Program-made: the position numbers and the translations under genes
Part shown: piece by piece, positions 10,963-21,345 of the stretch
Numbering within the stretch: position 1 is the first letter of the stretch
Layout of the letters: the number at the start of each line of letters is the position of its first letter
Assembly: GCA_963921195.1 (NCBI GenBank)
Contig: CAWUER010000489.1
Location: forward strand, 1 to 64,000
Source: Pegoplata infirma
Lineage: Eukaryota > Arthropoda > Insecta > Diptera > Anthomyiidae
Length of the DNA stretch: 64,000 bases
Reading direction: 5' to 3'
Notes under the pieces: generated by a model
Told to the model about the DNA's origin: nothing
The model's input: the letters and a program-made list of their open reading frames with translations, nothing else
Database searches by the model: none

Positions 10963-12201
10963 ATGAAAACTACAATAGCATTAGCAACAGCAAGTATCCT
11001 TTTAATTATTGCATCAGAAATTTCATGTTATCATGTTCGTACGTATACGGTTAATTTAACAAATGTACCATCTTCAATGCATTCATTTGTGCTGACTGGA
11101 ATTCAACGCGCTTCTGAAGTCTGGAATAATAAATCGTGTCTACTATTAATACCATTTCTGAATAGTAGTAGTGTTGGCAAGGAAGCCGGCGGTATTGCTG
11201 TTGAAGATATTGTTAATGATGTAGCAAATATTGATATTTCATTTAAACGACAAGCACATAATGATGGATATGATTTTGATGGAGAAGGCGGAGTATTGGG
11301 TCATACATTCTATCCCTCATATAATCCGAAATATAGAAAATCAACAAGCCAAATACACATTGATAATGATGACGTAAAAGATGTTCAAACATTTGAAAAT
11401 TATCTAAGATTTCAAACAATAATACTACATGAATTTGGACATTCTTTGGGTCTTGTACATCTGCCATATTACAATTGTCATATGTATTATTATGCAGCAT
11501 TTAAATCGATATTTCCTCAACTCTGTTCTGCTGAAATTCGAAAATTACGTTCAATATATGGTAACTGTACAGCTGCAAAGCCAGACAAAATTCTAAATCT
11601 ACTCAATTTAAATTTAATGTATGTTTTTAACAAGATCGCTTATCGATTTGAAACACGTAAAAATTCTTTATATCTTGTAGAATATATTGATATAAATCAA
11701 CTATTGGTAGATAATACGGATTTTGCTCTCAAAAATATATCTACAATTATGGAAATTGGAAATTATATTCATTTATTCGGTTCGTCCTATCATTGTAAAC
11801 AACACAAAACAAACACGAAACTAAATTGTCATAAATATTCTTTTGATTCACAGGTAATTGGCTTTATTACATACAAAAATCTAAACCTCTTAATTACACC
11901 TCAATTGGCATATAATGTGGATGAAAATTTCTCCTATCACATTGAAAAGAATCCATTACAATATTGGTTTAAAAATTACAACAACAACAACAACAACAAT
12001 AACAACATCATCAAATACAGCAACAACAGTCATAATATACTACAATTACCATTATTCAGAGTTCTGAGTGATCGAGATGTAGTCTATTTTCTCTATCAAA
12101 GGAATGTATATGAAAAATTTAAATGGAACGATAATTTACAACAATTTGTAAAACTATATCGCTCGGCTATTAAATTGGATTTAAAAAATAACTATGATTA
12201 A
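10963..12201 (+). CDS. Secreted matrixin-type metalloprotease
   Basis: Zinc metalloprotease of the matrixin (MMP) family. An N-terminal signal peptide (about residues 1-22) is followed by a catalytic domain. The metal-site segment YDFDGEGGVLGHTFYP lies at about 103-118, the zinc motif HEFGHSLGLVH at 156-166 (three His and catalytic Glu all present), and a Met-turn-like Met near 174. I see no cysteine-switch propeptide, so the enzyme may not be made as a classical latent form. The C-terminal half (about 205-412) is not a clear hemopexin domain and carries a poly-Asn run near 340. Viral MMPs are known in entomopoxviruses and some baculoviruses, where matrix or basement-membrane breakdown is proposed. 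A second matrixin lies at 23.2-23.9 kb. Confidence 0.88.
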   Translation: MKTTIALATASILLIIASEISCYHVRTYTVNLTNVPSSMHSFVLTGIQRASEVWNNKSCLLLIPFLNSSSVGKEAGGIAVEDIVNDVANIDISFKRQAHNDGYDFDGEGGVLGHTFYPSYNPKYRKSTSQIHIDNDDVKDVQTFENYLRFQTIILHEFGHSLGLVHLPYYNCHMYYYAAFKSIFPQLCSAEIRKLRSIYGNCTAAKPDKILNLLNLNLMYVFNKIAYRFETRKNSLYLVEYIDINQLLVDNTDFALKNISTIMEIGNYIHLFGSSYHCKQHKTNTKLNCHKYSFDSQVIGFITYKNLNLLITPQLAYNVDENFSYHIEKNPLQYWFKNYNNNNNNNNNIIKYSNNSHNILQLPLFRVLSDRDVVYFLYQRNVYEKFKWNDNLQQFVKLYRSAIKLDLKNNYD

Positions 12202-12504
12202 CAGTTTTACACACACACACACACACAACACACTCATCACACTACACGTTCATCAAACACCACCCTCCTATTGATAAAAAAAATACATTATTTAAAAAAA
12301 AACAAAATGTTATTATATTTGTATTTATTAAATTAAAAATGACATGTGTATAAATGATCAACTTAAATATGTACTAAATATGTACAATATGAAAATAAAA
12401 GATACATGTTAATAAAATCTAATTTGTAATTGAAAAAAATTTCGTCTTTAATATAAAGAGTAATATAATATAACGGTGGTATGTAAATACATAAGAGATT
12501 TTAT
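12202..12504. other. Convergent intergenic spacer with CA microsatellite
   Basis: Holds an (AC)n run near 12210-12227 and A/T-rich sequence with AATAAA-like signals between convergent genes. No gene seen. Confidence 0.5.
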
Positions 12505-13170
12505 TTAAATTTGAAAACATAGATTTTTTTTATTGTGTACAAAATTAAACATTTTATGAAAAAAAACACTATGATTAATTAATTTTGACATTTTTGAAAG
12601 AAAATTAATTTTATTATTAAAAATAATGGTAAACTCTTCATTTGTAGCAGTATCAGATTTTTTATTGATAATGGCAGTAGAAGTAGTAGTAGTAGTAGTA
12701 GCAGCAGCAGCATTATTACAGTTAATTACATTAGATCCTCCAGTTGTGATATCACTGTTTAAAAAATGTGTTGATAATAAAGTTTGAATAATAACTTCTA
12801 GTTGTGCATAATTATCTAATTTAAAATAATATCCACATTTTTTATTTTCATTTTGATGTCCAAAAATAAGAGATTTCTCTTTGATTTTATTTACGTTTAA
12901 TGATCCATTTGAACTCATTGCAGTGATCCATGTATTTGTATTAAAAAATAAGTTTGTAGATTGAAGTTCTCGTATCGATATATCATTGAAAAGTTGATTC
13001 AGTTCTGATCTATAATGATTTTTATTTATACTATATTTATATTTTAAATTGAAAGTAGCCCGTTTTTTCATTTTCTCTCGATGTTGCAACCATTGTGTCA
13101 AATAAGTATTTGGTTGTGATTGAGTTTTTAAAATTTTTTTTTTTTTAATAGTAGGTAAAACTAAGGACAT
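12505..13170 (-). CDS. Unrecognised basic 221-residue protein
   Basis: Not recognised. The N-terminus is strongly basic (IKKKKILKT at about 8-16, HREKMKKR at about 31-38), compatible with nuclear or nucleic-acid-bound location. A homopolymeric Ala/Thr tract near residues 153-165 interrupts the C-terminal half and is encoded by a triplet microsatellite. No membrane segment. The ATG start is clear; no TAAG lies close by. Confidence 0.65.
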   Translation of the reverse strand: MSLVLPTIKKKKILKTQSQPNTYLTQWLQHREKMKKRATFNLKYKYSINKNHYRSELNQLFNDISIRELQSTNLFFNTNTWITAMSSNGSLNVNKIKEKSLIFGHQNENKKCGYYFKLDNYAQLEVIIQTLLSTHFLNSDITTGGSNVINCNNAAAATTTTTTSTAIINKKSDTATNEEFTIIFNNKINFLSKMSKLINHSVFFHKMFNFVHNKKNLCFQI

Positions 13171-13377
13171 TTTTTCTTTTTAAACGAACAATTTTTATAT
13201 CTTTTTTAAATGATTTAATTTAATTCTTATTATTCATATTATTTATTTTTTATTTTCATTATAATTTTTTTTTTTACAATAAAACAATTTTAAAAACAAT
13301 TTTAAAAACAGCAGCACAGTAGCAACAATATAGAAATAAACACACACACACACAGCCAAAATCTTTAAACAAATGAA

Positions 13378-14670
13378 TTAGTATCGTACACTGACATCGA
13401 TATTTAAGCGCTGTTGTTTTAAACTTGAATTTATTATTTCAGTTTCTGTAGCAGAATTAAATGTTGTTGGTGTTTGTGGTGTTGTTTTTGTTGCTGATGG
13501 CTCATTTTTAGTATTAAAGTTACTACTACCAATACAAGTGTTATAATTAAATTTTTTTAGATTTACTGATTGATGTGTTTTAATTTTTCCAATACGAGAC
13601 GTTGTTGTTGCTGCCGCTACTCCAGCAGAAGAAATAATACTACAAGCTGCATTAGATGTTGAAGTCGTTTTTGATGTAGTGAATTTTACTTTTCGTTTTG
13701 TTTCGGCAATATCTGAATTAAGTATTAGTTGATCAGTTACTGGACGAATTGTTGTTGATAAAATTGTTCGTATTGCTGATAAATATAATAATGCAGAACG
13801 ATTTTTTTCACTAAATATCGTATTAAATTGCAGCATCATTTGTTTGGTAATTAAATAGTTGCTAACATCATTTAAATTTTTATCATTTGGTGTATCACAG
13901 AATAATGTATTTACTACTTCTGTTTGTTGAGGTCCTAAATTGACACGAAGAAACGAAGATGGTTGCTGATTCATAGGACATATAACTACACTTTGATTAT
14001 TGCAATCGTCATCATTGAATGGATTATTTCCAACTCCGGCCACAAAATCACCAAATTCTTTATTCATTTGACTGTTGACGCTGGGATTAAAAGAAATTGC
14101 TTGATGAGGATCTATGTTGGCAAATTGTTTAAATTTTTCATTATAGTGTATTGCTTTAGTGTGTGGATTAAATTTATTTTTTTCATCAATCGTATCAGAA
14201 TTAGCATTACATTTAGCGTCAAAAGTGTTGCGATTTGAGTATAAAAATATTGATAATGATAAACGGTCAATGTATTCTTTGAGTTGAAGCGGCGAATAGA
14301 CAATATTTATTTGAGTATTATCAATGAAACATGCTGCAGGAAATTTTACAATTGGATCGGTTACACGTTCTATAACAACATTAAAAGATTTTCCAAATCG
14401 AGAATAGATGTATGTCAATAGAAAGTGTTCAAAATTATTAAAAAAATATCCAATTATTGATTCAGTGTCGGCAAAATTGAAAAATTTATCAAAAATATCA
14501 TCTGATGAATTGAAATGAATTGTTTTTTCATGTCTATTGACTATATTAAAAAGTGCAGCACATCTTGTTAAATCGCTTAAAATGAATAAATTGTATGGCA
14601 TATTATCTACATTTAAAATTTTTTGCATTTCATTTTCAATTGGCATATGAATAAATGTTGAATACTCCAT
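13378..14670 (-). CDS. Unrecognised 430-residue protein
   Basis: Not recognised. Residues 1-160 are complex and hydrophobic/aromatic-rich, like a folded domain; the middle is Asn-rich; the C-terminal third is Ser/Thr-rich and probably disordered, with short basic motifs (KRKVKF). No signal peptide or clear membrane helix. ATAAG lies about 19 nt upstream of the ATG (14686-14689, opposite strand). It is divergent from the next gene (14797) with only 126 nt between start codons; both have TAAG, so they may form a bidirectional late promoter. Confidence 0.72.
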   Translation of the reverse strand: MEYSTFIHMPIENEMQKILNVDNMPYNLFILSDLTRCAALFNIVNRHEKTIHFNSSDDIFDKFFNFADTESIIGYFFNNFEHFLLTYIYSRFGKSFNVVIERVTDPIVKFPAACFIDNTQINIVYSPLQLKEYIDRLSLSIFLYSNRNTFDAKCNANSDTIDEKNKFNPHTKAIHYNEKFKQFANIDPHQAISFNPSVNSQMNKEFGDFVAGVGNNPFNDDDCNNQSVVICPMNQQPSSFLRVNLGPQQTEVVNTLFCDTPNDKNLNDVSNYLITKQMMLQFNTIFSEKNRSALLYLSAIRTILSTTIRPVTDQLILNSDIAETKRKVKFTTSKTTSTSNAACSIISSAGVAAATTTSRIGKIKTHQSVNLKKFNYNTCIGSSNFNTKNEPSATKTTPQTPTTFNSATETEIINSSLKQQRLNIDVSVRY

Positions 14671-14796
14671 TTTAAGTTGCAGCAGCTTATGTTTATATTG
14701 AATAGCCCTTTTAGTTCAATAATTACAATACAACTTGCTTTTACAATTTTTCCTAATTTAAAAAAATATTACAAATCATAAGATCATCAAATCATA

Positions 14797-16341
14797 ATGA
14801 GTGAAAAAATAACACAATTTTTTACAATTTCATTTATTGATTTTTTTGATGATGACGATATTGCTGACATTAGTAGTAGAAATAATGCTGGCGGCATTAA
14901 ATTATCGATAACAAAGAAAAACGCTAGCTTTGAATTGCCAGAAAAATTTAGAAAAACTACAATTGGTCAAATTTTATATTCTCCATATTATAAAGGATTA
15001 TTAATTGATTGGCCGCATAGAAATACTTTAAATCCAAATTTGAAAAATTTACCAACTACTATAAAAGATAAAATATTGTCACATGAAAATGTACAATTGG
15101 AAATATTTAATAAATTTGTCAAATATTTTCAAGATTCTTTATTTCTAACAATTGATCTAATGAAAAATTTACAATTGGATATTCTTCCAAAAAGTATTGA
15201 AAAAAATTGCCAGTTTAATGTTTCGAAAATTTTAAATGCAGATAATGTTGAAAGTCCAATATTGTATTTAAAAGTAAACTCTAAATTGAAACAAAAAAAT
15301 TTACAAATTATTTTAAATACATTATTTATGTCAATTCGACAAAAATTTACAATAAAACCAAATTTAAATGAAGAATTTTTCACACAATTCTTTTTAAATC
15401 GAATTCAGCCGTCAAATACAATTTTAAATAAATCTACTACATCAAATAATCCAAATCAACAGTCAGATTTTGTTGGTGCTGCAGCTGATGATAAATTTTC
15501 TCATTTTGCAAATTTTATGGATGTTCAAGCAAAAGTGTTAAATCCTCCGTCAACAGTTGACGATGAAATGCAAAATTTTTATAATAAATCCATTTCAAAT
15601 CTTGATCCATCTTTAAATGAAAATGATGTTGCTGCTGGTTTCTCTGCCGCCGCAGCCGTTAATAATGCAAATATAGCAGCAGCAGTTCTTGACTCAAATT
15701 ACCAACAACAACAGCATCTCAATTCGGAACAATTGCCAGTATCTAGTAAAGATGATGTTGCATCAACGTCGCGTGTAAAACTATTAAAAAGATCACGAAA
15801 TGTTAGTGAATCATCAGATGAGTTTGAAAGTGATGACATTGACGACGATACTGATGAAAGTGAATCGAATAATCATCAAACTGATACAGATAACGAAGAA
15901 GAATTATCAAATAGACAACCACAAAATGTTCAAGAAGATTTTGAGAAATCTTCACAAATAAATCTCTTTAACTATTTCAAGAAAACATTACATACAAGTG
16001 GAAATGATGATGACACAAACAGTATAATTAGTAGCATTGGTTCGTCGATATTAAAAAGTTTTACAGAAATGAATCTATCGACAAATGAATTTTTTAAACC
16101 TCAACAAGAATATATAAATAATCCGACGCCTAGTCAATTGCAAAATTTACAACAATTATTTGCAAAATTTCCCGAATCCAACAACGTTAATTTAGATCAA
16201 TACAAACAAGATCTAATCAGAAGAATCAATGAAAATCCAATGGAAATTGAACATGTAAAACTAAAAGCTCGTAATGGTTGTACCAATTCCATTTTTGATC
16301 TTTTTATTTTAATTTTATACACAAACACATTTTCAAGTTAA
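14797..16341 (+). CDS. Unrecognised acidic low-complexity 514-residue protein
   Basis: Not recognised. The N-terminal 200 residues look folded. The central part (about 210-400) is Ala/Asn/Gln-rich and then highly acidic (ESDDIDDDTDESES), typical of disordered linkers. The C-terminal 90 residues are helical with a hydrophobic end (FDLFILILYTN). The ATG is preceded by ATAAG 19 nt upstream (14779-14782). A virion or nuclear protein is possible; this is a guess. Confidence 0.72.
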   Translation: MSEKITQFFTISFIDFFDDDDIADISSRNNAGGIKLSITKKNASFELPEKFRKTTIGQILYSPYYKGLLIDWPHRNTLNPNLKNLPTTIKDKILSHENVQLEIFNKFVKYFQDSLFLTIDLMKNLQLDILPKSIEKNCQFNVSKILNADNVESPILYLKVNSKLKQKNLQIILNTLFMSIRQKFTIKPNLNEEFFTQFFLNRIQPSNTILNKSTTSNNPNQQSDFVGAAADDKFSHFANFMDVQAKVLNPPSTVDDEMQNFYNKSISNLDPSLNENDVAAGFSAAAAVNNANIAAAVLDSNYQQQQHLNSEQLPVSSKDDVASTSRVKLLKRSRNVSESSDEFESDDIDDDTDESESNNHQTDTDNEEELSNRQPQNVQEDFEKSSQINLFNYFKKTLHTSGNDDDTNSIISSIGSSILKSFTEMNLSTNEFFKPQQEYINNPTPSQLQNLQQLFAKFPESNNVNLDQYKQDLIRRINENPMEIEHVKLKARNGCTNSIFDLFILILYTNTFSS

Positions 16342-16813
16342 GATTATTAAAATAACACCTAAGATTACAAAAAAAAAACCCCATCAAGTTATGTTAATTT
16401 AATACACAAAACAAAAAAAATATACTACATATATAACAAGCACCAAGTTGTTTATTCATTCACATTATTTCAACAATGCACATTTATTACATATGTATAT
16501 CAATTAATGCACTGCACCCCTGAACAATTATTAATTTAATAAAATGTACATTTTAGCGCTGTTGTTAATGAGTGTAATTATACTGTATATACATTGTATA
16601 AAATGCCTTAACACGTGTATCTATAATGTATAACAAATCGTATTTATAATAATAATGCAACAAGTTGTTAATATTTTGTTAAACACATTTCAACAGCCAA
16701 GAAGTTTGTACACGCCAATTAATTGTTTTCAGTAGACGACGGTGGATTATTATAGTAAAATTTGTTTTCTCTTCTCTGCTTGTTCTCTGCTTCTCTCTCG
16801 GTGTCATTTAAAT
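16342..16813. other. Intergenic region upstream of the MBD-like gene
   Basis: A/T-rich, without a clear gene. An open frame entering from 16742 begins with GTG, not ATG, and a TTGTTTTCAG acceptor-like sequence lies at about 16723-16732. A 5' UTR intron of the next gene is possible but unsupported. Confidence 0.35.
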
Positions 16814-17329
16814 ATGAATTTAAAGCAATTTTTTTTAGACGATTTTGAAGGTGATGAATTAATTGCCAATGTGGACAACAACAACAACAATAATGAATAT
16901 ATACAAAGTCTACTAATGCAAAATTTATTAAATATGCCATTAAACTTGGACGAGAAAATAACAAATAAACTTTTACAAAAGAATTCTATTCCTTTTCCAT
17001 ATTTTGGTTGGCGATGGTTAAAAAATCTATTTCTTGTACCTACATCAGCAGCAACAAGTCAATTGAAATTTGTTTCACCGACTGGTGTTATATTTTTGTT
17101 AAGATTTGGTAGTGCAAATTTGCCAAGTTTATATATTGATAATATAACTGAAATAGGCTCTGAAAATGGAATTTCTTCAATAAAATATAATGTTATATGT
17201 GAAAATTCAATCCGGCCATGTATGGAAGACTTTGGAATTGTTCATCGTGTTGAAGCATTTGTTCTTGATAAAGTATTTCAATGTAACCTGTACATGTATA
17301 TTGTAAAGAAGGAGTTTTTTACATTATAA
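16814..17329 (+). CDS. Small protein with methyl-CpG-binding-domain-like patch
   Basis: I place the start at 16814 (MNLKQFF) because the longer frame opens with GTG. The product has 171 residues: an acidic N-terminus with a short poly-Asn run, then FPYFGWRW (about 61-68) and LKFVSPTGVIF (about 84-94). GW followed about 20 residues later by a hydrophobic strand and SPTG resembles the MBD fold, in which a GW(x)R strand precedes a YxSPxGK strand. The basic DNA-contact residues are not well conserved. The rest has four Cys and no recognisable domain. The MBD idea is a weak motif inference; the gene itself looks real. Confidence 0.6.
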   Translation: MNLKQFFLDDFEGDELIANVDNNNNNNEYIQSLLMQNLLNMPLNLDEKITNKLLQKNSIPFPYFGWRWLKNLFLVPTSAATSQLKFVSPTGVIFLLRFGSANLPSLYIDNITEIGSENGISSIKYNVICENSIRPCMEDFGIVHRVEAFVLDKVFQCNLYMYIVKKEFFTL

Positions 17330-17374
17330 TATTATTTTTATTTTTTATTTTTATTATAAATATCATGTTGTTTA

Positions 17375-19099
17375 TTATAGTGGCAAATTATCGTATTGTA
17401 TGTATAAATCGAGAAAATGTGAAATAGTTATACCTAAATTTGCATGTTCATCGAATAAATTTGAAGTGTATTTACTCATTAGTTTCAATAAAGTATCATG
17501 TAAAAGAAAACTTGAATTTTTTTGGGTATTGTAGTTGGAAAAAAAATATAAACTAAAATCATCGTATTTGAATTGCAGAAATTGACAATTTTTAAAACTA
17601 AATAATATGATTGGTTTAATTTTTGGTCTATTGAAATATTGTTGTGTCATTTTTGTAATATCGTCATAACTAATAGTACTAATGGAGTCAAGAGTTGAAG
17701 AAAACTTTTCAGGAAGTAATAATCTATTGATTGGCTTGATGGCGTGTGAAGAAAAACAGATTGTTTGATAACTACTAATATAGCAAAGTGATTGTAGTAT
17801 CATACTAACATTATTGTCTATTTGAAAATTTCTATCAACAAGAATAACAGAAGGTAAAAGAGGACCTAAATTAGGAAGTTGAATTTTTTCAGTAACCGTA
17901 ACATCTGTTATATGCATTAATTTATTCATTGATGTAACATAAACAAATTTTACGCTAAATTTATCCGTTTTAATAGAATTCTTTTTGATATTAATGACAC
18001 GTCTTAGACACATATTTGACGGAATTTTATTTAGTTTTAAAAAGTTTAATAAAGTTATATCGGTCATTGGTATTTGAATATATGTACGCGGTGTTTGTTG
18101 AGCAATTATTAATTCTTTAGAGTCAATTGTCATTAGAAATTCCCAAAATATATCAACAGATTCATAATAAATTTTTTGTTCATATAAACAACGAACGTTT
18201 TTAAAATTCCACAAATCGTACGGTACATGTTCCATGTAAACAAATAAAGGATTTCTAATAAACATTTCAATGACAGACGTTACAAATGTATCTTCTGTAC
18301 CGGAAACATTATCCATATCAATATCACGCACCATCATATACACTCTATCAATAATTTCTATATCGTCGGTATCCATTGTACCATTGTTAATACATTTCCA
18401 TGCCAGAGGTAAATTAATAGAATCTTGCCAAATAATTATACTCTTTGACATGAGTGTTACTTTGTAGAAAGGTTTATTTTGTACATTTTCAATTTCATAA
18501 TCAATATTGAATGTTTTATTTTTAATGCCATCAGAAGTAGTAGCATCATTTGTATTGTCTACACCGATTATCTCATACCTACTAATCAATTCAATAATTA
18601 AATTTTCAATTACATCCAAGCCGTGTAATGTATAAATTGGTAGAGCAAATCCAACATCATTCATCTGATATTTATTATGTAAAACAGTCCATGTACCCAA
18701 GAGTAATGGTGGCATTAGAAAACTTTCAAGTTTCTGTAAATTAAATACATTAAATTGTTTACTTGTCAAATCGATTGGTTTAACAGCATATCTCCATTGA
18801 AAATTTTTCTGAGCAAATTCTCTAGCTGCTCGATAATAATTTTTTATATAGATAGCATCGTTTAGATCATAATATTTTCGTTCTGTTGAATAGTTTCTTA
18901 AAATTTTTTGCATTGCATCAATTGTATCACATTTAATATTTTTTCGAATTATTTCAAATTGATCTTGTGTATATATTGTTTTATCCATTATATAACGAGC
19001 AATAGCATACTTTGTATCTAAAACATTTAATATGTTGGTATTTCTATTGTATTGTTGTTGTTGTTGTTTTTGTGATATGGTTGCTGTCGTTGATGTCAT
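17375..19099 (-). CDS. Unrecognised 574-residue protein
   Basis: Not recognised. After a short Gln/Thr-rich N-terminus (poly-Gln near 11-16) the sequence is complex throughout, with many Ile/Tyr/Phe, no signal peptide and no convincing membrane helix. It runs convergent with the MBD-like gene, 45 nt apart. The ATG is preceded by ATAAG 19 nt upstream (19113-19116, opposite strand) and then by a tandemly duplicated 25-bp block with TATA-like sequences. That suggests strong or late expression, as for a structural protein. Confidence 0.76.
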   Translation of the reverse strand: MTSTTATISQKQQQQQYNRNTNILNVLDTKYAIARYIMDKTIYTQDQFEIIRKNIKCDTIDAMQKILRNYSTERKYYDLNDAIYIKNYYRAAREFAQKNFQWRYAVKPIDLTSKQFNVFNLQKLESFLMPPLLLGTWTVLHNKYQMNDVGFALPIYTLHGLDVIENLIIELISRYEIIGVDNTNDATTSDGIKNKTFNIDYEIENVQNKPFYKVTLMSKSIIIWQDSINLPLAWKCINNGTMDTDDIEIIDRVYMMVRDIDMDNVSGTEDTFVTSVIEMFIRNPLFVYMEHVPYDLWNFKNVRCLYEQKIYYESVDIFWEFLMTIDSKELIIAQQTPRTYIQIPMTDITLLNFLKLNKIPSNMCLRRVINIKKNSIKTDKFSVKFVYVTSMNKLMHITDVTVTEKIQLPNLGPLLPSVILVDRNFQIDNNVSMILQSLCYISSYQTICFSSHAIKPINRLLLPEKFSSTLDSISTISYDDITKMTQQYFNRPKIKPIILFSFKNCQFLQFKYDDFSLYFFSNYNTQKNSSFLLHDTLLKLMSKYTSNLFDEHANLGITISHFLDLYIQYDNLPL

Positions 19100-19134
19100 T
19101 AAAGTAAGTCAACTTATTCTTGAAGACTGTTGCA

Positions 19135-19184
19135 ATAAAATGTTATTTAAATCTATATAATAAAATGTTATTTAAATCTATATA
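19135..19184 (-). repeat. Exact 25-bp tandem duplication with TATA-like sequence
   Basis: 19135-19159 is repeated exactly at 19160-19184; each copy ends in CTATATA. It lies 36-85 nt upstream of the 574-residue gene, so it is probably a duplicated promoter segment. Confidence 0.75.
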
Positions 19185-20046
19185 AATATAAATAAATACA
19201 TATATGAAAAATATACAGTTTAAAAATCATTAAGAGTAAAAAGAAAAATCTCTTTACATTTAAAATATTGTAGTAGTGATTATATTGTTGCTGTGTTTAT
19301 ACTACATATTGAGCGTGTGTTCACACAATCGTTATTGTCGTCATTGTGTATTATTCGTATTTATGTCGCGAATGAATGATCCATACTGATTTGTTTCTGT
19401 TTAACCAAGAGAATATAGATTATACTCTGTTTGTTAGAGTTTAAACGAATAAATACAACAACTCATTTGTACTAAATGTCATTTGTAGTTGATATTGTTG
19501 TGGTGTTGTTTACTTACGACATATTTGTTTCGCTAATATTTGTTTTATTTTTTTTTACGAATTTTCACTAAAGTTTTGTTTGCTGTTGCTGCTGCTGCTG
19601 CTCTTCTTGTTGTCATATCAAGTCAATATTATATGTTACCGTTATTTTAAATATTGATTAAACAGTATTTATTGTGTGTCCTGTGTCTTTTATTGTATAT
19701 AAAAAAAAAAATCTTTTGTCTATTAACTATATCTTTTGTTTTTATTAATTATTGTGTATATCTACTAATGCAACATTTTAATGTTTTATGTCTGTTTAAA
19801 GAAATTATTAATATTTAGTTGATTACGAGCAAAATTAACAACACAACAACCAACAGTTGTATTGTATTCTATTGTCGTCGCTGGCTAATAAAAAAAAAAT
19901 TTTAAATACAATAGTATGCATATATGCATGTAGTTGATAGATACACAAATACAGACACATAAATTATAAATTTATTTCAAGTATAAAATCAATTGTAATA
20001 ATAATAAATTTTGGTAGTTATCAATTAAGTTTAGAAGAGTCGGAAC
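19185..20046. other. Long intergenic region between divergent genes
   Basis: About 860 nt between divergent start codons. It contains a CTG-type triplet run near 19583-19600 and many T-rich tracts. Only tiny open frames are present; I see no gene. TTAAG lies 21 nt before the ATG at 20047. Confidence 0.5.
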
Positions 20047-21018
20047 ATGAACTTTACCGAAAGAGATTTCATAAATAGTGTATTATATTCAACTGAAGTA
20101 ATTCATTCTTCCGGCGAAGATCTATCTAGCAGTATTGCAAATATTCATCAACAACTCTTAAATTATAATTCCCGTGCAAATATGTATGTTTATCATTCAA
20201 CAACCGATGAGGACTCGTCCACTGATGAATACGATGACGAATATATACCTGAAACGGATGAAGAACAAGTGTCGATCGGTATAGAATCAAATCGTATTCG
20301 TAAACACCGTCAACCAAAACAAGTTAATTCCTGGATAAATTTCAAAGTACGTAATGACAATGGCGAATGTCCTATATGTTTGAAAAATGAACCGAATATT
20401 TGTGAAAAAATTTACTCAGTTTGTGGTCATTGGTGTTGCATAACTTGTGCAAATGTAATAACTTTGAAAAACTTTCGTAAACGTTCATTTGTCCGTGATA
20501 TGATATCATGTTTTATGTGCCGAAAAAATTTAAACATCTTTAATGACATTTGCTATTTTCTACAAAACAATAACATTTTATATCGCTGGTCAATACAGAC
20601 ATCAAATTTGCTACTATTGAGATCTAATTTTACATTTGAATTGAATCACTCGACAATGGAATTAATAACAACACCAACTACAAAAATTTATAATGAATAT
20701 TTCCCGCAACTAGATTACAGTACAATGACAAATGAGAAAAAATCTATAATATTAAAGGGCTATTTCAATCGTGAGTGTAGTGATAAAATTCAAGATTTAT
20801 ATGTTCAGAATTACTTGAACAAGTCTCAATCAAAAGTCGTAATATACCTTCAGTCTTATAAATTGTATAAAGATACACAACGCTATCTGACTATACCGGT
20901 AACGCTGAACTTTTCAAACGGTAAGATGATAATTGGAGCCCGAACATTCAATATGGTATTCGATCACTTTAATATTGTTGATGCAATTGGCGGTTATAAG
21001 ATTTTGCCAACTCAATAA
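20047..21018 (+). CDS. RING-finger protein, probable E3 ubiquitin ligase
   Basis: A C3HC4 RING is visible: C108, C111, C126, H128, C131, C134, C155, C158, with all eight ligands present and normal spacing apart from a slightly long loop before the last pair. RING proteins usually recruit an E2 ubiquitin enzyme; insect DNA viruses carry several. The 107 residues before the RING include an acidic disordered stretch (DEDSSTDEYDDEY). The 165 residues after it are complex and unrecognised, perhaps substrate-binding. There are no BIR repeats, so it is not an IAP in this form. TTAAG lies 21 nt before the ATG. Confidence 0.85.
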   Translation: MNFTERDFINSVLYSTEVIHSSGEDLSSSIANIHQQLLNYNSRANMYVYHSTTDEDSSTDEYDDEYIPETDEEQVSIGIESNRIRKHRQPKQVNSWINFKVRNDNGECPICLKNEPNICEKIYSVCGHWCCITCANVITLKNFRKRSFVRDMISCFMCRKNLNIFNDICYFLQNNNILYRWSIQTSNLLLLRSNFTFELNHSTMELITTPTTKIYNEYFPQLDYSTMTNEKKSIILKGYFNRECSDKIQDLYVQNYLNKSQSKVVIYLQSYKLYKDTQRYLTIPVTLNFSNGKMIIGARTFNMVFDHFNIVDAIGGYKILPTQ

Positions 21019-21345
21019 AAGAATGCAAGTTTCTATTTTATTCTATTTACTATGACAATAAAAAGAAATACAAAAAAATTTTCTATACTATGATATTTAC
21101 TATAATTTAAATTTGTCTGTATACTTTAATTTGTCAGTCAGCAGCCTGTAACACATTATTTCCATTATATCATTATTGACTTATTATTAGAGATGTGTAA
21201 GATTTAAATAAAACATTTATGTACTGAAAAAATTGTAAATTGTCTTGATTAATTATTTAAATGCAATATTTTCACATGTTGAAAGCAAGTAATGTGCACC
21301 ACGGTATTTGGTATTTGTATTTAGGTGTATATTGAAAGTAAGAAG
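21019..21345. other. Intergenic spacer
   Basis: A/T-rich, no gene seen. The upstream extension of the AAA ATPase frame to 21325 starts with GTG and is not used here. A TTTGTATTTAG acceptor-like stretch just before 21325 is noted but unsupported. Confidence 0.4.

Noticed and set aside
12210..12227. (AC)n run as a transposon or telomere-like repeat
   Set aside because: Simple microsatellite; similar runs occur at 13338 and 63977 with no associated terminal repeats or target duplications.
20047..21018. IAP identity for the RING protein
   Set aside because: No BIR repeat is present in the protein; only the RING is supported.
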